Shown here piece after piece: positions 1 to 8,042 of a stretch of DNA of 64,000 bases; position 1 is the stretch's first letter, and the number at the start of each line of letters is the position of its first letter. The translations under genes were made by a program, and so were the position numbers. Source of the stretch: Rhizobium sp. 2MFCol3.1 (GTDB lineage Bacteria; Pseudomonadota; Alphaproteobacteria; Rhizobiales; Rhizobiaceae); NCBI RefSeq assembly GCF_000377565.1, contig NZ_KB898373.1, positions 33,499-97,498 on the forward strand, read 5' to 3'. The notes under the pieces are model-generated. The model was not told the DNA's origin and did not search any database. It was given only the letters and a program-made list of their open reading frames with translations.

Positions 1-648
1 GCGGCGTTCGCCGTCGATCATGTTGGTGACCTGTTCATCGGGCAGCGGTTCGTTGCTGACCAGGAAATCCATCTTCTCGGCGCTGTCGGCATCGCCAGAC
101 ACCGAAGGTGCCTGGAGCGAGGCGTCGTTGCCGGAAAGGCGTGCATCCATGGTCTGAACGTCGGAGAGGCTGACGCCGAGTGCCGCGGCGATCTCCTGGT
201 GGATCGATTGCAGCGTCAGCTGCGTGTCGCCCTTGGCGAGCTTGGCGCGCAGGCGGCGCAGATTGAAGAACAGCGCTTTCTGCGCCGAACTGGTACCGCC
301 GCGCACGATCGACCAGTTGCGGAGAATGTAATCCTGGATCGAGGCGCGGATCCACCAGCTTGCATAGGTGGAGAAACGGACATCGCGCTCCGGCTCGAAG
401 CGGGCGGCAGCCTCCAGAAGGCCGACATAGCCTTCCTGGACAAGGTCGCTCATCGGAAGTCCGAAGTTGCGGAATTTCGCGGCCATGGAAATGACGAGGC
501 GCATATGCGCCATTGCGATCTGGTTGCGTGCCCCGCGGTCGTCGTTGTGCTTCCAACGGACGGCGAGGTCGTGTTCTTCCTCGCGGGCAAGATAGGGAGC
601 CGCCATGGCGATCTTGATCATGCGCCGGTCTGCAGACATGTTCTTCAT
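1..648 (-). CDS. rpoH: RNA polymerase sigma-32 factor RpoH (C-terminal part beyond left edge)
   Basis: Alternative sigma factor that directs RNA polymerase to heat-shock and stress promoters. The visible 216 residues hold sigma region 1.2/2: a core-binding helix with DLVQEGYVGLLEAA, the region 2.4 stretch FSTYASWWIRASIQDYI, and the RpoH box QKALFFNLR that separates sigma-32 from other sigma-70 proteins. Region 4 lies outside the window. ATG at 648 has AGGAG about 6 nt upstream. Rhizobia usually carry two rpoH genes. The EcfG-type promoter about 300 nt upstream and the CarD/ferredoxin neighbourhood suggest the RpoH2 paralogue, which in Ensifer is under the general stress sigma factor. Family assignment is firm; the RpoH2 assignment is inference. 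Confidence 0.93.
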   Translation of the reverse strand, partial: MKNMSADRRMIKIAMAAPYLAREEEHDLAVRWKHNDDRGARNQIAMAHMRLVISMAAKFRNFGLPMSDLVQEGYVGLLEAAARFEPERDVRFSTYASWWIRASIQDYILRNWSIVRGGTSSAQKALFFNLRRLRAKLAKGDTQLTLQSIHQEIAAALGVSLSDVQTMDARLSGNDASLQAPSVSGDADSAEKMDFLVSNEPLPDEQVTNMIDGERR

Positions 649-949
649 ATCGGTCTCCTGAGTTCAGACTTTTAGCCCGGAAAAAGGGCAAACAAGGCTT
701 GCTTCCGGACATTGCGGGCCGGATCAAATTCATGGCTGGAAGATATGAAGGCCTCTAACTCTGGACGTCTCAGAGAGAGGCCCTAGTTACTGCTATGTGC
801 TGGTTATGCCGCGAGCCCAGACCGTTTTCTTCACGTTGCCAAACCGGCAATTTGTGGAAGGCATGATCCGCTCCTCGTCGCATCCTGACATGAAAACCGG
901 ACCTCCAGCGAAATTGCTTTCTCCCGGAAGTCCGTGGTGACAGTGTGTA

Positions 950-974
950 AACGCGCGACCGTGGAAAAGGTTCC
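950..974 (-). promoter_or_regulatory. EcfG (RpoE2)-type general stress promoter upstream of rpoH
   Basis: On the minus strand GGAAC (974-970) is followed by 16 nt and then CGTT (953-950), matching the alphaproteobacterial EcfG consensus GGAAC-N16-17-CGTT exactly. It points towards rpoH and lies just downstream of the terminator of the CarD gene, so it would give rpoH its own stress-inducible transcript with a leader of about 290 nt. The rest of 649-949 shows no credible gene; it is the rpoH leader. Confidence 0.65.
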
Positions 975-978
975 AATA

Positions 979-1008
979 AAAAAACCCGGCACGATGGCCG
1001 GGTTTTTT
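979..1008 (-). terminator. Rho-independent terminator of the carD-like gene
   Basis: Perfect 12-bp stem: AAAAAACCCGGC (979-990), 6-nt loop, GCCGGGTTTTTT (997-1008). It sits 20 nt after the stop codon of the minus-strand CarD gene. Because both arms carry A/T tracts it could work in both directions. Confidence 0.85.
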
Positions 1009-1028
1009 GGTGAGAAGAAAGCCTTAGA

Positions 1029-1604
1029 TCAGGCTGCTTCTTCCTCTTCTGCTTCGTCTTCTTCCACAGCCTTGCCGCGCTTCGGACCCTTGTTCAGGTT
1101 CGTCTCGACGAGGCGGACGGCTTCGGTTTCCGAGAGCTTGTTCACGGCGGCGATTTCGCGCGCCATGCGGTCAAGCGCTGCTTCGTAAAGCTGGCGTTCG
1201 GAATAGGACTGTTCCGGCTGGTTTTCGGCACGATAAAGGTCGCGAACGACTTCAGCGATCGAGATCAGGTCGCCGGAGTTGATCTTGGCATCGTATTCCT
1301 GCGCGCGACGGGACCACATGGTGCGCTTGACGCGCGCCTTGCCCTGCACGACCTTCAAAGCACGCTCGACGAAATCCGTCTCGGAAAGCTTGCGCATGCC
1401 AATGCTCATGGCCTTTGCGACCGGCACTTTCAGGCGCATCTTGTCCTTCTCGAAATCGATAACGAAAAGTTCGAGCTTCATCCCGGCAACTTCTTGCTCT
1501 TCGATGGCGCTGATGGTACCGACGCCATGAGCGGGATACACGATCGATTCACCGGTCTTGAAACCATGGCGGGCTGCTGAAGGCTTTTTCTGCTGGATCG
1601 TCAT
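1029..1604 (-). CDS. CarD/CdnL-family RNA polymerase-binding transcriptional regulator
   Basis: CarD/CdnL proteins bind the RNA polymerase beta subunit and stabilise open complexes at rRNA and growth-related promoters. The N-terminal Tudor-like RNAP-interaction domain is clear (GESIVYPAHGVGTI, then KMRLKVPV, about residues 14-75). A helical DNA-contact domain follows (WSRRAQEYDAKI through AVRLVETNL) and the end is a very acidic tail. ATG at 1604 is chosen. A TTG at 1613 would add three residues, but its ribosome site (GGGAG) is only 3 nt away, against 12 nt for the ATG, so neither is ideal. The gene ends in a strong terminator before rpoH. Confidence 0.88.
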   Translation of the reverse strand: MTIQQKKPSAARHGFKTGESIVYPAHGVGTISAIEEQEVAGMKLELFVIDFEKDKMRLKVPVAKAMSIGMRKLSETDFVERALKVVQGKARVKRTMWSRRAQEYDAKINSGDLISIAEVVRDLYRAENQPEQSYSERQLYEAALDRMAREIAAVNKLSETEAVRLVETNLNKGPKRGKAVEEDEAEEEEAA

Positions 1605-1613
1605 TCTTGTCAA

Positions 1614-1999
1614 AAACTCCCTGTTACGCTTCCGGCCAAGGCCGGAGCCGGGTCAGTCAGGCCCGGATGAGACGGTCGGATCCGTCGGGTGACTTTACTT
1701 CTGGTCCCACCGGGAAGAAGCAAGCATATTCAGACACGCAATCTTGGGGCGTGACAGCTCAAGATTATGATATGTCACGGAAATCGCGCTTGGATTTGTT
1801 TGCTTTCGTGGTGGTTTGGGGCATCCTTGATGCCGCAAAAGGAACAGTGTGTGAAAGTTACCACAAAAATATGAGGAAATCAATAATTTACTGCGTATGA
1901 GTCATGCGGGCAACACATGTCGCCCCCATAAGTCATGCATATCCGCCGTGAGATTGGGCAGATTCCGCCCCTGTCTCAGACTATAGTATCAACGGGCGA
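1614..1999. other. Intergenic region between ferredoxin gene and carD-like gene
   Basis: About 390 nt without a believable gene. Open frames here are short and lack family resemblance. The stretch 1790-1900 is noticeably richer in A/T than its surroundings and probably holds the CarD promoter. I could not identify a specific sigma or regulator site. Confidence 0.5.
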
Positions 2000-2338
2000 T
2001 CAATCGCCGGCGCCGGGCTTTTCCGAGAAGTATTTCTCGAACTTTCCGGTCTCGCCATCCACGTCCTTGGCGCCATCCATCGCGTCCTTCTTGACGGTGA
2101 TGTTGGGCCAGATGCTGGCGAACTCGGCATTGATCTTCAGCCACTTGTCGAGGCCCGGTTCGGTGTCCGGCTTGATCGCCTCGGCGGGACATTCCGGCTC
2201 GCAGACGCCGCAGTCGATGCATTCGTCAGGATTGATCGCGAGGAAATTCTCGCCTTCATAGAAGCAATCAACGGGGCAGACTTCAACGCAATCGGTATAT
2301 TTGCAGCGAATGCAGTTGTCGGTCACGACATAGGTCAT
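2000..2338 (-). CDS. fdxA: 7Fe ferredoxin (FdxA family)
   Basis: Small soluble electron carrier with a [3Fe-4S] and a [4Fe-4S] cluster. The N-terminal motif CIRCKYTDCVEVCPVDCF and the second motif CIDCGVCEPECP hold the cysteine pattern of the 7Fe type. The 112-residue length and the C-terminal extension ending EKYFSEKPG are typical of alphaproteobacterial FdxA. ATG at 2338 begins MTYVVTDNCI as in the family; an in-frame upstream start at 2377 would add 13 unrelated residues. It lies in a minus-strand run after the helicase and S4-domain genes. The redox partner is not evident here. Confidence 0.93.
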   Translation of the reverse strand: MTYVVTDNCIRCKYTDCVEVCPVDCFYEGENFLAINPDECIDCGVCEPECPAEAIKPDTEPGLDKWLKINAEFASIWPNITVKKDAMDGAKDVDGETGKFEKYFSEKPGAGD

Positions 2339-2532
2339 GAAGAACTCCAGGATTTTCACGCAGACGGGGCCGGGCAACCTGGAACGTCGCGCCTTTCCCC
2401 TGGCCGGAGACGGACATGACCAGTCTTGGGAACTGCCACGCCATCCGGCAAGTTGCTTGTGAAGTATCGGCTTTAGTGCCGGATTTCAAGGATAAAGAAA
2501 GCGCGAAAGCGCCGAGTTTGGAGACGGATTTT

Positions 2533-2937
2533 CTAATCGTCGTCGGACATCAGGCGGTCGATTGCGCGGCGCTCTTTCTTGGTCGGTCGTCCAGCGCCCG
2601 TATCGCGGGTCGCCTGCTCGTAGGGCGTCAGCTGTTTGCGGTCTTGCGCGGAGGGTGAGATGTCGTCGTAGAGGAGGCGGGCCTCCTCGAAAGGGCCGCG
2701 CCGCGCGCCACCGGATTTGACGATCAGAACGAACTCGCGACGGTCGAGCGAGAGCTCGATCCTGTCCCCGGTCTTGATCTGGTGGCTTGGCTGGGAAACG
2801 CGCTCGCCATTGATGCGCACATGCCCCGATTGAACATGGGCCTGTGCCAGCGAGCGCGATTTGATCATGCGCGTGAAGAACAGCCACTTGTCGATGCGCT
2901 GGCGCGAACCGCTTGATGGCTGTGTCTTCTCGCTCAT
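2533..2937 (-). CDS. hslR: S4 RNA-binding domain protein (Hsp15/HslR family)
   Basis: Ribosome-associated RNA-binding protein. In E. coli Hsp15 binds 50S subunits carrying a blocked nascent chain and helps recycle them. The S4 fold spans about residues 13-80 (IDKWLFFTRMIKSRSLAQAH, then VRINGERV and DRIEL) and is followed by a basic C-terminal extension ending GRPTKKERRAIDRLMSDDD. Only 3 nt separate it from the stop codon of the upstream helicase gene, so the two are probably co-transcribed and translationally coupled. The pairing of an RNA helicase with a ribosome-rescue protein fits a shared role in RNA quality control, which is inference. Confidence 0.88.
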   Translation of the reverse strand: MSEKTQPSSGSRQRIDKWLFFTRMIKSRSLAQAHVQSGHVRINGERVSQPSHQIKTGDRIELSLDRREFVLIVKSGGARRGPFEEARLLYDDISPSAQDRKQLTPYEQATRDTGAGRPTKKERRAIDRLMSDDD

Positions 2938-2940
2938 CGA

Positions 2941-5900
2941 TTACTTCTTCATCTGCTCCTTCAAGGCAGCGAGCTTTGCGAAGGGCGAATCCGGATCGAC
3001 CGGCTTTTCCTTGCGCGGGGGCTTTGCCTCGAAGCGCAGCGGCTGGGAGCCGCCACGGTTGTTGTTGCGGTCGTCGCGACCCTTGCCGCCGCGGTCCTGA
3101 CGGTCGCCGCGCTGGTCGTTGCGGCCCTGGTGCGGCTTGCCGCCGTCCTTGCCGCGGTTCTGGCGGTTGCCGTCGCGGTTCTCGCCTTCGCCGCCTTGGC
3201 GACGATGGCCGTGGCCACGATCCTGGCGATCACCCTGGCGCTCACCGCGCTCCTGACGCTCACCCTGGCGTTCGCCGCCACGGCGCTCGCCATGGCCGCG
3301 TGCCTGACGCTGGTTGCCGTCGGTGCGGCCGCCAAGGCGCCAGAGCAGAACCGGCTTCGGCTCTTCGGCTTCGGCAGCCGGCGCTTCCGCTGCGGGCGCA
3401 GCTTCGGCAGAGGCTTCCGTCGCGGTTGCTTCAGCGACGGGGGCTTCGGCGGTTTCGGCGGCCGGTGCTTCCGCAGCCGTCTCGTCAGCAGAGGCGCTGT
3501 CGGCGTCGTCGTGCTCGGCCGTTTCAGCGGCGGCGTCAGCGGTTGCTTCCGTCGTAGCTGCTGCGGCAGGCGTCGCGGCGGCGTCCTGTGCTGCCAGATA
3601 GGTGGCTGCTTCCTCGGCCTTCACGGCGTCGGCGCGGTAGCCGAGACCCTTCAGTATCTCTTCCATGTCTTCGAGCGTAGCGCCGAGAATGGAGAGCATC
3701 GCCGTGGTCGTGGTGAAGCGGCGGCCGTCATAGGCACCCTCGGGGCGGTTCGGCTGACCCGGCTTCCACTGCAGCAGCGGACGGATGATGTCGGCCAGGC
3801 GCTCGAGGATGTCGACGCGAACGGCGCGCTTTCCAAGGAAGCGGAAGCCCGCCAGCTTGTAGAAATTGCGCTCATAGCTCGGATCGGTGACGACAGAGGT
3901 GCGGCCGGCGGCCAGAACTGGAATGAGGTCGCCGTAACCCGGCTTGTCGAGACCGTCATTCTTCAGCGCCCAGAGCAGCGTGATGAGCTCGGCCGGAGCC
4001 GGCTTCAGGAGCGCTGGAACGAAGATGTGGTAGGCGCCGAAGCGAACGCCGTAACGGCGCATCGAGGCGCGCGCGTCCTGATCCAGCGACTTGACCTCTT
4101 CGGTCACGTCGCGACGGAAGAGCACGCCGAGATTTTCCACTAGCTGGAAAGCAAGACCCTTGGCGAGGCCCTGCAGGTCTTCAGCGCGCGACAGATCGTC
4201 GAGCGGCTTCAGCACGGTCGAGATGTGGTGATTGACGAAGCGCTCCAGGCGGGCGGCGACGTGGTCGCGCGCATTGCCGGTCAGCTGTTCGTCGGCAAGC
4301 AGGATCAAGCGCGGACGCATGATGTGCTCGGTGCCGGCCAGACGTGCCACGGGATCGCCGAGCCAACGGATCGAGCCGTCGGAGCCGATCGCCAGATCGC
4401 CGTTGCCAGACGCGTGAATACGCGCTGCGCGGGCTTCGAATTCCAAAGCAAGCGCCTTTTGCGAAGCAGCCTGGACAGCCTTCGCGTCCGGACCATCCGC
4501 TCCCGATACAGGCGTGAACCGGAAACCCGACAACTGCCCTACATGATGTCCTTCTACGAAGACATCGCCATTTACACTGATTTCAGCTTCCAGCATCGCA
4601 TTCTCTCTCAGGCGCTTCATGAGCACAGATGTCCTGCGATCAACAAAGCGTTTCGTCAACCTTTCATGTAACGCATCGGACAATCGATCTTCGATTTCCC
4701 GCGTCTTTTCCTGCCAGTGTGTCGGATCGGCAAGCCAGCTGGGCCGATTCGATACATAGGTCCACGTCCTTATCTGCGCGATTCGCGCCGAAAGCGTGTC
4801 AATTTCACCGTCAGTTCGATCTGCGCGGTGCACTTGTTCGGCAAGGAAATTCTCATTTACCGTGCCATAGCGCACGAGATCGGAAAAGAGGGTCGCGATC
4901 AGATCGGCGTGCTGGGCCGGCGTAATGCGCCGATAATCCGGCAGCGCGCAGGCCTCCCACAGCTTTTCGACCCTTGCCGGCGTGTCGGCCAGATCGCGAA
5001 TCTCGGGATAGCGCGACAGCTGCTCAAGCGCCTGCTGGTCGACTGCCGGCAGCGCGCGCGTCAGCCCGGGCACGCGGGGCCCGGTTTCAAGGCTGGCGCG
5101 CAGCGTCTGTATCGACTTGAAATCGAGGTCCGTGGTGCGCCACTGCAGCACCTTGACGTTGTCAAAGTGGTGGCCCTCGATGCGGCCCACCAGCTCCTCG
5201 TCGAACGGATCGACATGGCCCGTGACACCGAATGTGCCGTCGCGCAGATGGCGTCCGGCGCGGCCGGCGATCTGGGCGAGCTCGGCGGGATTGAGGTTGC
5301 GGAACTGGTAGCCGTCGAACTTGCGGTCCTGGGCAAAGGCCACATGGTCGACATCGAGGTTGAGCCCCATGCCGATCGCGTCCGTCGCCACCAGATATTC
5401 GACGTCGCCTGCCTGGTAGAGCGCCACCTGGGAGTTGCGGGTGCGCGGGCTCAGCGCGCCGAGAACGACGGCTGCGCCACCGCGCTGGCGGCGGATGAGT
5501 TCGGCGATCGCATAGACCTCGTCGGCCGAAAAGGCGACGATGGCCGAGCGCTGCGGCAGGCGGGTGATCTTCTTCTGGCCGGCGTAGAGCAGATGCGACA
5601 GGCGCGGACGCTCGACGACGGTAATGCCGGGAAGCAGATGCTGGAGGATCGGCCGCATGGTGCCGGCGCCGAGCAACAGCGTCTCGTCGCGGCCGCGCAG
5701 ATGCAGGATACGGTCGGTGAAGATGTGGCCGCGCTCAAGATCACCGGCCAGCTGCACTTCGTCGATGGCGACGAAGGCGGCCTTGGTTTCGCGCGGCATG
5801 GCTTCGACGGTGCAGACCGAGTAGCGGGCATTCGGCGGCGAGATCTTCTCTTCGCCGGTCACCAGGGCTACATTGTGGACACCGACTTTCTCGCAGACAC

Positions 5901-6045
5901 GCGTATAGACCTCGCGCGCGAGCAGGCGCAGCGGCAGGCCGATGATGCCGGTGCCGTGGGCAACCATCCGCTCGATGGCATAATGGGTCTTGCCTGTATT
6001 GGTTGGACCGAGCACCGCGGTCACGCCGCGCCCACTCAGTATCAT
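2941..6045 (-). CDS. SUV3-like ATP-dependent RNA helicase with Arg/Gly-rich tail
   Basis: Large superfamily 2 helicase related to the mitochondrial degradosome helicase SUV3. Walker A GPTNTGKT is at residues 13-20 and the DEVQ (DExH-type) box at 95-98. Motif VI-like QIAGRAGRH follows, then the SUV3 C-terminal region with the GFRF segment. From about residue 850 the protein becomes an Ala/Glu-rich acidic linker and then a strongly Arg/Gly/Asp-rich tail, similar in composition to RNase E scaffolds. ATG at 6045 starts directly before motif I. An upstream TTG at 6108 has AGGAG only 1 nt away and would add 21 residues, so the start is uncertain. An RNA turnover role is likely. Confidence 0.88.
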   Translation of the reverse strand: MILSGRGVTAVLGPTNTGKTHYAIERMVAHGTGIIGLPLRLLAREVYTRVCEKVGVHNVALVTGEEKISPPNARYSVCTVEAMPRETKAAFVAIDEVQLAGDLERGHIFTDRILHLRGRDETLLLGAGTMRPILQHLLPGITVVERPRLSHLLYAGQKKITRLPQRSAIVAFSADEVYAIAELIRRQRGGAAVVLGALSPRTRNSQVALYQAGDVEYLVATDAIGMGLNLDVDHVAFAQDRKFDGYQFRNLNPAELAQIAGRAGRHLRDGTFGVTGHVDPFDEELVGRIEGHHFDNVKVLQWRTTDLDFKSIQTLRASLETGPRVPGLTRALPAVDQQALEQLSRYPEIRDLADTPARVEKLWEACALPDYRRITPAQHADLIATLFSDLVRYGTVNENFLAEQVHRADRTDGEIDTLSARIAQIRTWTYVSNRPSWLADPTHWQEKTREIEDRLSDALHERLTKRFVDRRTSVLMKRLRENAMLEAEISVNGDVFVEGHHVGQLSGFRFTPVSGADGPDAKAVQAASQKALALEFEARAARIHASGNGDLAIGSDGSIRWLGDPVARLAGTEHIMRPRLILLADEQLTGNARDHVAARLERFVNHHISTVLKPLDDLSRAEDLQGLAKGLAFQLVENLGVLFRRDVTEEVKSLDQDARASMRRYGVRFGAYHIFVPALLKPAPAELITLLWALKNDGLDKPGYGDLIPVLAAGRTSVVTDPSYERNFYKLAGFRFLGKRAVRVDILERLADIIRPLLQWKPGQPNRPEGAYDGRRFTTTTAMLSILGATLEDMEEILKGLGYRADAVKAEEAATYLAAQDAAATPAAAATTEATADAAAETAEHDDADSASADETAAEAPAAETAEAPVAEATATEASAEAAPAAEAPAAEAEEPKPVLLWRLGGRTDGNQRQARGHGERRGGERQGERQERGERQGDRQDRGHGHRRQGGEGENRDGNRQNRGKDGGKPHQGRNDQRGDRQDRGGKGRDDRNNNRGGSQPLRFEAKPPRKEKPVDPDSPFAKLAALKEQMKK

Positions 6046-6108
6046 CGGCTGCGATGTCAGTGTCTTTGTCCTGCAGACGGGGCGGGGGTGCCCCGGGGGT
6101 AAAACCAA

Positions 6109-6650
6109 GCTCCTGATCCGAAGCAGACAAACAAATGGACAGCCGCTGGCGCAAACGCAAGGGCTGATTTCAATTTCACCGGCGGATTTTAGCTCTCGCG
6201 AATAGCTTGTGGAATGCTCGCATAACGATTCGGAACAGCTGTAGAACGAATCGGAGACGAATCGCTGACTCCCGATGATTCAGGGTTTGTTCACTGCTAA
6301 GTATTGATTTTGAATCACTTTTTCCCACCAGATGCTGAATCGGAAGATTCTCGTTTGGCGTGTGTCGAGGTTTTTGTTCGGCGGATAAGGAAGGGGCTCC
6401 CAGCCGTGACTTCGGTCCCGCCCGAGATGTAAAAAATCCGTTTCGAAGCGGACCCGATCAAATCCGGAACAAAGAGCAGACGAATCAGCGACTTTGCCGA
6501 CTTCCTGCTTTGTTCACGACAACCTATTGTATTTTATGGAAATTTTAACCATAGGCGCAAATGCGCTTCTTGCGCCGTGCCTGCCATGCGTCAGCGCGAT
6601 GATGCCAGGTGACGTCGGCTTACCTGCTGAAAAATATTGTCCTCTTGGAA
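6109..6650. other. Non-coding stretch between helicase gene and small stress genes
   Basis: About 600 nt lie between the helicase start and the DUF3309 gene. No open frame shows codon bias or family resemblance. The part around 6500-6560 is A/T-rich. It likely holds the helicase promoter (leftward) and upstream sequence for the small genes on the right. Confidence 0.45.
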
Positions 6651-6658
6651 AAATAGAC

Positions 6659-6683
6659 GGAACCAAAAGCCGGCTTACGTGTT
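6659..6683 (+). promoter_or_regulatory. Candidate EcfG-type promoter for the DUF3309 gene
   Basis: GGAAC (6659-6663), then 18 nt, then TT (6682-6683); equivalently GGAAC-N16-TGTT, one mismatch from the GGAAC-N16-17-CGTT consensus. It ends about 40 nt before the ATG of the small membrane protein, a natural promoter distance. Confidence 0.45.
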
Positions 6684-6724
6684 TCTGGCTCATTCAAACT
6701 CGAAATGCGCTGAGGTCACGGGAT

Positions 6725-6880
6725 ATGCTTGGAACGATACTACTCATTATCCTTATTCTGCTTTTGCTCGGAGCCCTACCGAATTGGGGTTATAGTCGCA
6801 GCTGGGGCTATGGACCTTCTGGCGGTTTGGGCTTAGTTCTTGTGATTATTATCATTCTCGTACTCATGGGCCGCATCTAA
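6725..6880 (+). CDS. DUF3309-family small membrane protein
   Basis: A 51-residue protein: an N-terminal hydrophobic helix (LGTILLIILILLLLGALP), a central WGYSRSWGYGPSGG segment and a second helix (LGLVLVIIIILVLMG). This is the standard two-helix layout of DUF3309. Function is unknown; the family is frequent in alphaproteobacteria. The ATG at 6725 is chosen because upstream in-frame residues (from 6494) look like untranslated sequence and the helix starts right here. A candidate general-stress promoter precedes it. It may be co-transcribed with the lipoprotein gene 30 nt downstream. Confidence 0.75.
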   Translation: MLGTILLIILILLLLGALPNWGYSRSWGYGPSGGLGLVLVIIIILVLMGRI

Positions 6881-6910
6881 AGCGCGCCAAAAACCCTGGG
6901 AGACATAGTT

Positions 6911-7171
6911 ATGATGAAGAAGATTGTACTCATCGGCGCTCTGGTCGGCGCGCTCGCATCCTGCACGGCCACGGAACAAGGCACGGCGATCGGCGCCGGC
7001 ACCGGCGCCGTCATCGGCGGCGCGGTCAGCCACAGCTGGGGTGGTGCGGCAGTCGGCGCTGTTGCCGGTGGTCTCGCCGGCGCGCTCATCGGCCAGTCGG
7101 TCGAACGCCGCGGATACTGCGTCTACCGCGACCGCTACGGCCGCCGCTACGAAGCACGTTGCCCGCGCTAA
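6911..7171 (+). CDS. Glycine-zipper outer-membrane lipoprotein
   Basis: An 86-residue protein with a lipoprotein signal (MKKIVLIGALVGALASC, lipobox LASC, predicted acylated Cys18). Two glycine-zipper hairpins follow (GTAIGAGTGAVIGGAV and GGAAVGAVAGGLAGALIG), then a short Arg/Tyr-rich C-terminus ending CVYRDRYGRRYEARCPR. This matches the glycine zipper 2TM/SlyB-like class of small envelope proteins. GGGAG lies 8 nt before the first ATG. A terminator directly follows. The exact role is unknown; an envelope-stress role is inferred from the DUF3309 neighbour and its candidate stress promoter. Confidence 0.85.
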   Translation: MMKKIVLIGALVGALASCTATEQGTAIGAGTGAVIGGAVSHSWGGAAVGAVAGGLAGALIGQSVERRGYCVYRDRYGRRYEARCPR

Positions 7172-7206
7172 TGGCTTTGGCCTGAGCGATCAGGCCTACG
7201 GATAAG

Positions 7207-7236
7207 AAAAGGCGTCGGTTTTCCGGCGCCTTTTTT
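7207..7236 (+). terminator. Terminator after the glycine-zipper lipoprotein gene
   Basis: AAAAGGCGTCGG, TTTT loop, CCGGCGCCTTTTTT: a 12-bp stem with one G-T pair followed by a T tract, 36 nt after the stop codon. Confidence 0.85.
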
Positions 7237-7262
7237 GTGTCTTGTAGCCGGGGAAAACCGTC

Positions 7263-7300
7263 AAAGAAAAAGGCCGCATCGCGGAAGCGATACGGCCTTT
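7263..7300 (-). terminator. Terminator after efp
   Basis: A 14-bp stem with one mismatched position (7269-7282 with 7287-7300) around a GGAA loop. Read on the minus strand, the stem is followed by CCTTTTTCTTTGA. It lies 22 nt after the efp stop, back to back with the plus-strand terminator. Confidence 0.85.
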
Positions 7301-7321
7301 GAAGCTTCGGTCGGCGCCGGA

Positions 7322-7891
7322 TTAGTTCTTGGCGCGCTCGACGTAGGAGTTGTCTTCGGTCGCGATGACGACGCGGGTGCCGGCGTCGATGTGCGGGGGA
7401 ACCGAGGTGCGGACGCCGTTGGAAAGCATAGCCGGCTTGTAGGAAGACGATGCCGTCTGGCCCTTGACGACCGGCTCGGTCTCGGTGATTTCGAGCGTCA
7501 CGTGGCGCGGCAGCTGCAGGGCAAGCGCTACACCTTCGTGCATCGACAGGATGCAGACCATGCCTTCCTGCAGGTAGGCCTTCTGGTCGCCCATGGTTTC
7601 GACATCGACGACAACCTGGTCATAGGATTCCGGGTTCATGAAGTGGAAGCCTTCGCCGTCCTCGTAGAGGAACTGGTGGTTGACGTCTTCCACGAAGGCG
7701 CGCTCGACCTGCTCGGTCGTGCGCCAGCGCTCGGAGACCTTCACGCCGTCGACGATGCGACGCATGTCGACCTGGGTGACCGGCGTGCCCTTGCCCGGGT
7801 GGAAGTTGTTGGCCGTCAGAACGACGTAGAGCTTGCCGTCCACATCGAGGACGTTGCCCTTGCGGACGGAAGAGGCGATGACCTTGACCAT
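7322..7891 (-). CDS. efp: Translation elongation factor P
   Basis: EF-P binds between the ribosomal P and E sites and relieves stalling at polyproline stretches. The 189-residue protein shows the three-domain pattern. The modifiable loop has HPGKGTP with Lys34 at the tip, the residue that EpmA/EpmB decorate with (R)-beta-lysine in bacteria carrying those enzymes. Later landmarks are LYEDGEGFHFMNPESYDQ (domain II) and the C-terminal GQTASSSYKPAML ... VPPHIDAGTRV (domain III). It is transcribed divergently from epmA-epmB with about 150 nt between them, so target and modification enzymes are clustered. Confidence 0.97.
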   Translation of the reverse strand: MVKVIASSVRKGNVLDVDGKLYVVLTANNFHPGKGTPVTQVDMRRIVDGVKVSERWRTTEQVERAFVEDVNHQFLYEDGEGFHFMNPESYDQVVVDVETMGDQKAYLQEGMVCILSMHEGVALALQLPRHVTLEITETEPVVKGQTASSSYKPAMLSNGVRTSVPPHIDAGTRVVIATEDNSYVERAKN

Positions 7892-8042
7892 AAGAGTTCC
7901 TTGTAACTCGGCTTTTGGCGTCGTAGAGGACTGTCGAAATGGCCCCGGAGACGCAATCAGGTGTTCTTTGGGGGCGCAACTAACCTAAAATCCGGCAAAT
8001 AGCCAGCCCTTGCGTTGGTTGATCCGGTCAGGACAGCATTCG

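Noticed and set aside
2913..4143. Overlapping plus-strand frames with Ala- and Arg-rich runs opposite the helicase tail
   Set aside because: They result from the repetitive codons of the Arg/Gly/Ala-rich tail and show no independent features.
4717..6102. 461-codon plus-strand open frame opposite the helicase N-terminus
   Set aside because: Antisense shadow. The helicase motifs lie on the minus strand and no ribosome site or family motif supports the plus strand.
6494..6724. N-terminal extension of the DUF3309 protein
   Set aside because: The 77 upstream in-frame residues do not resemble the family and would run through the candidate promoter.
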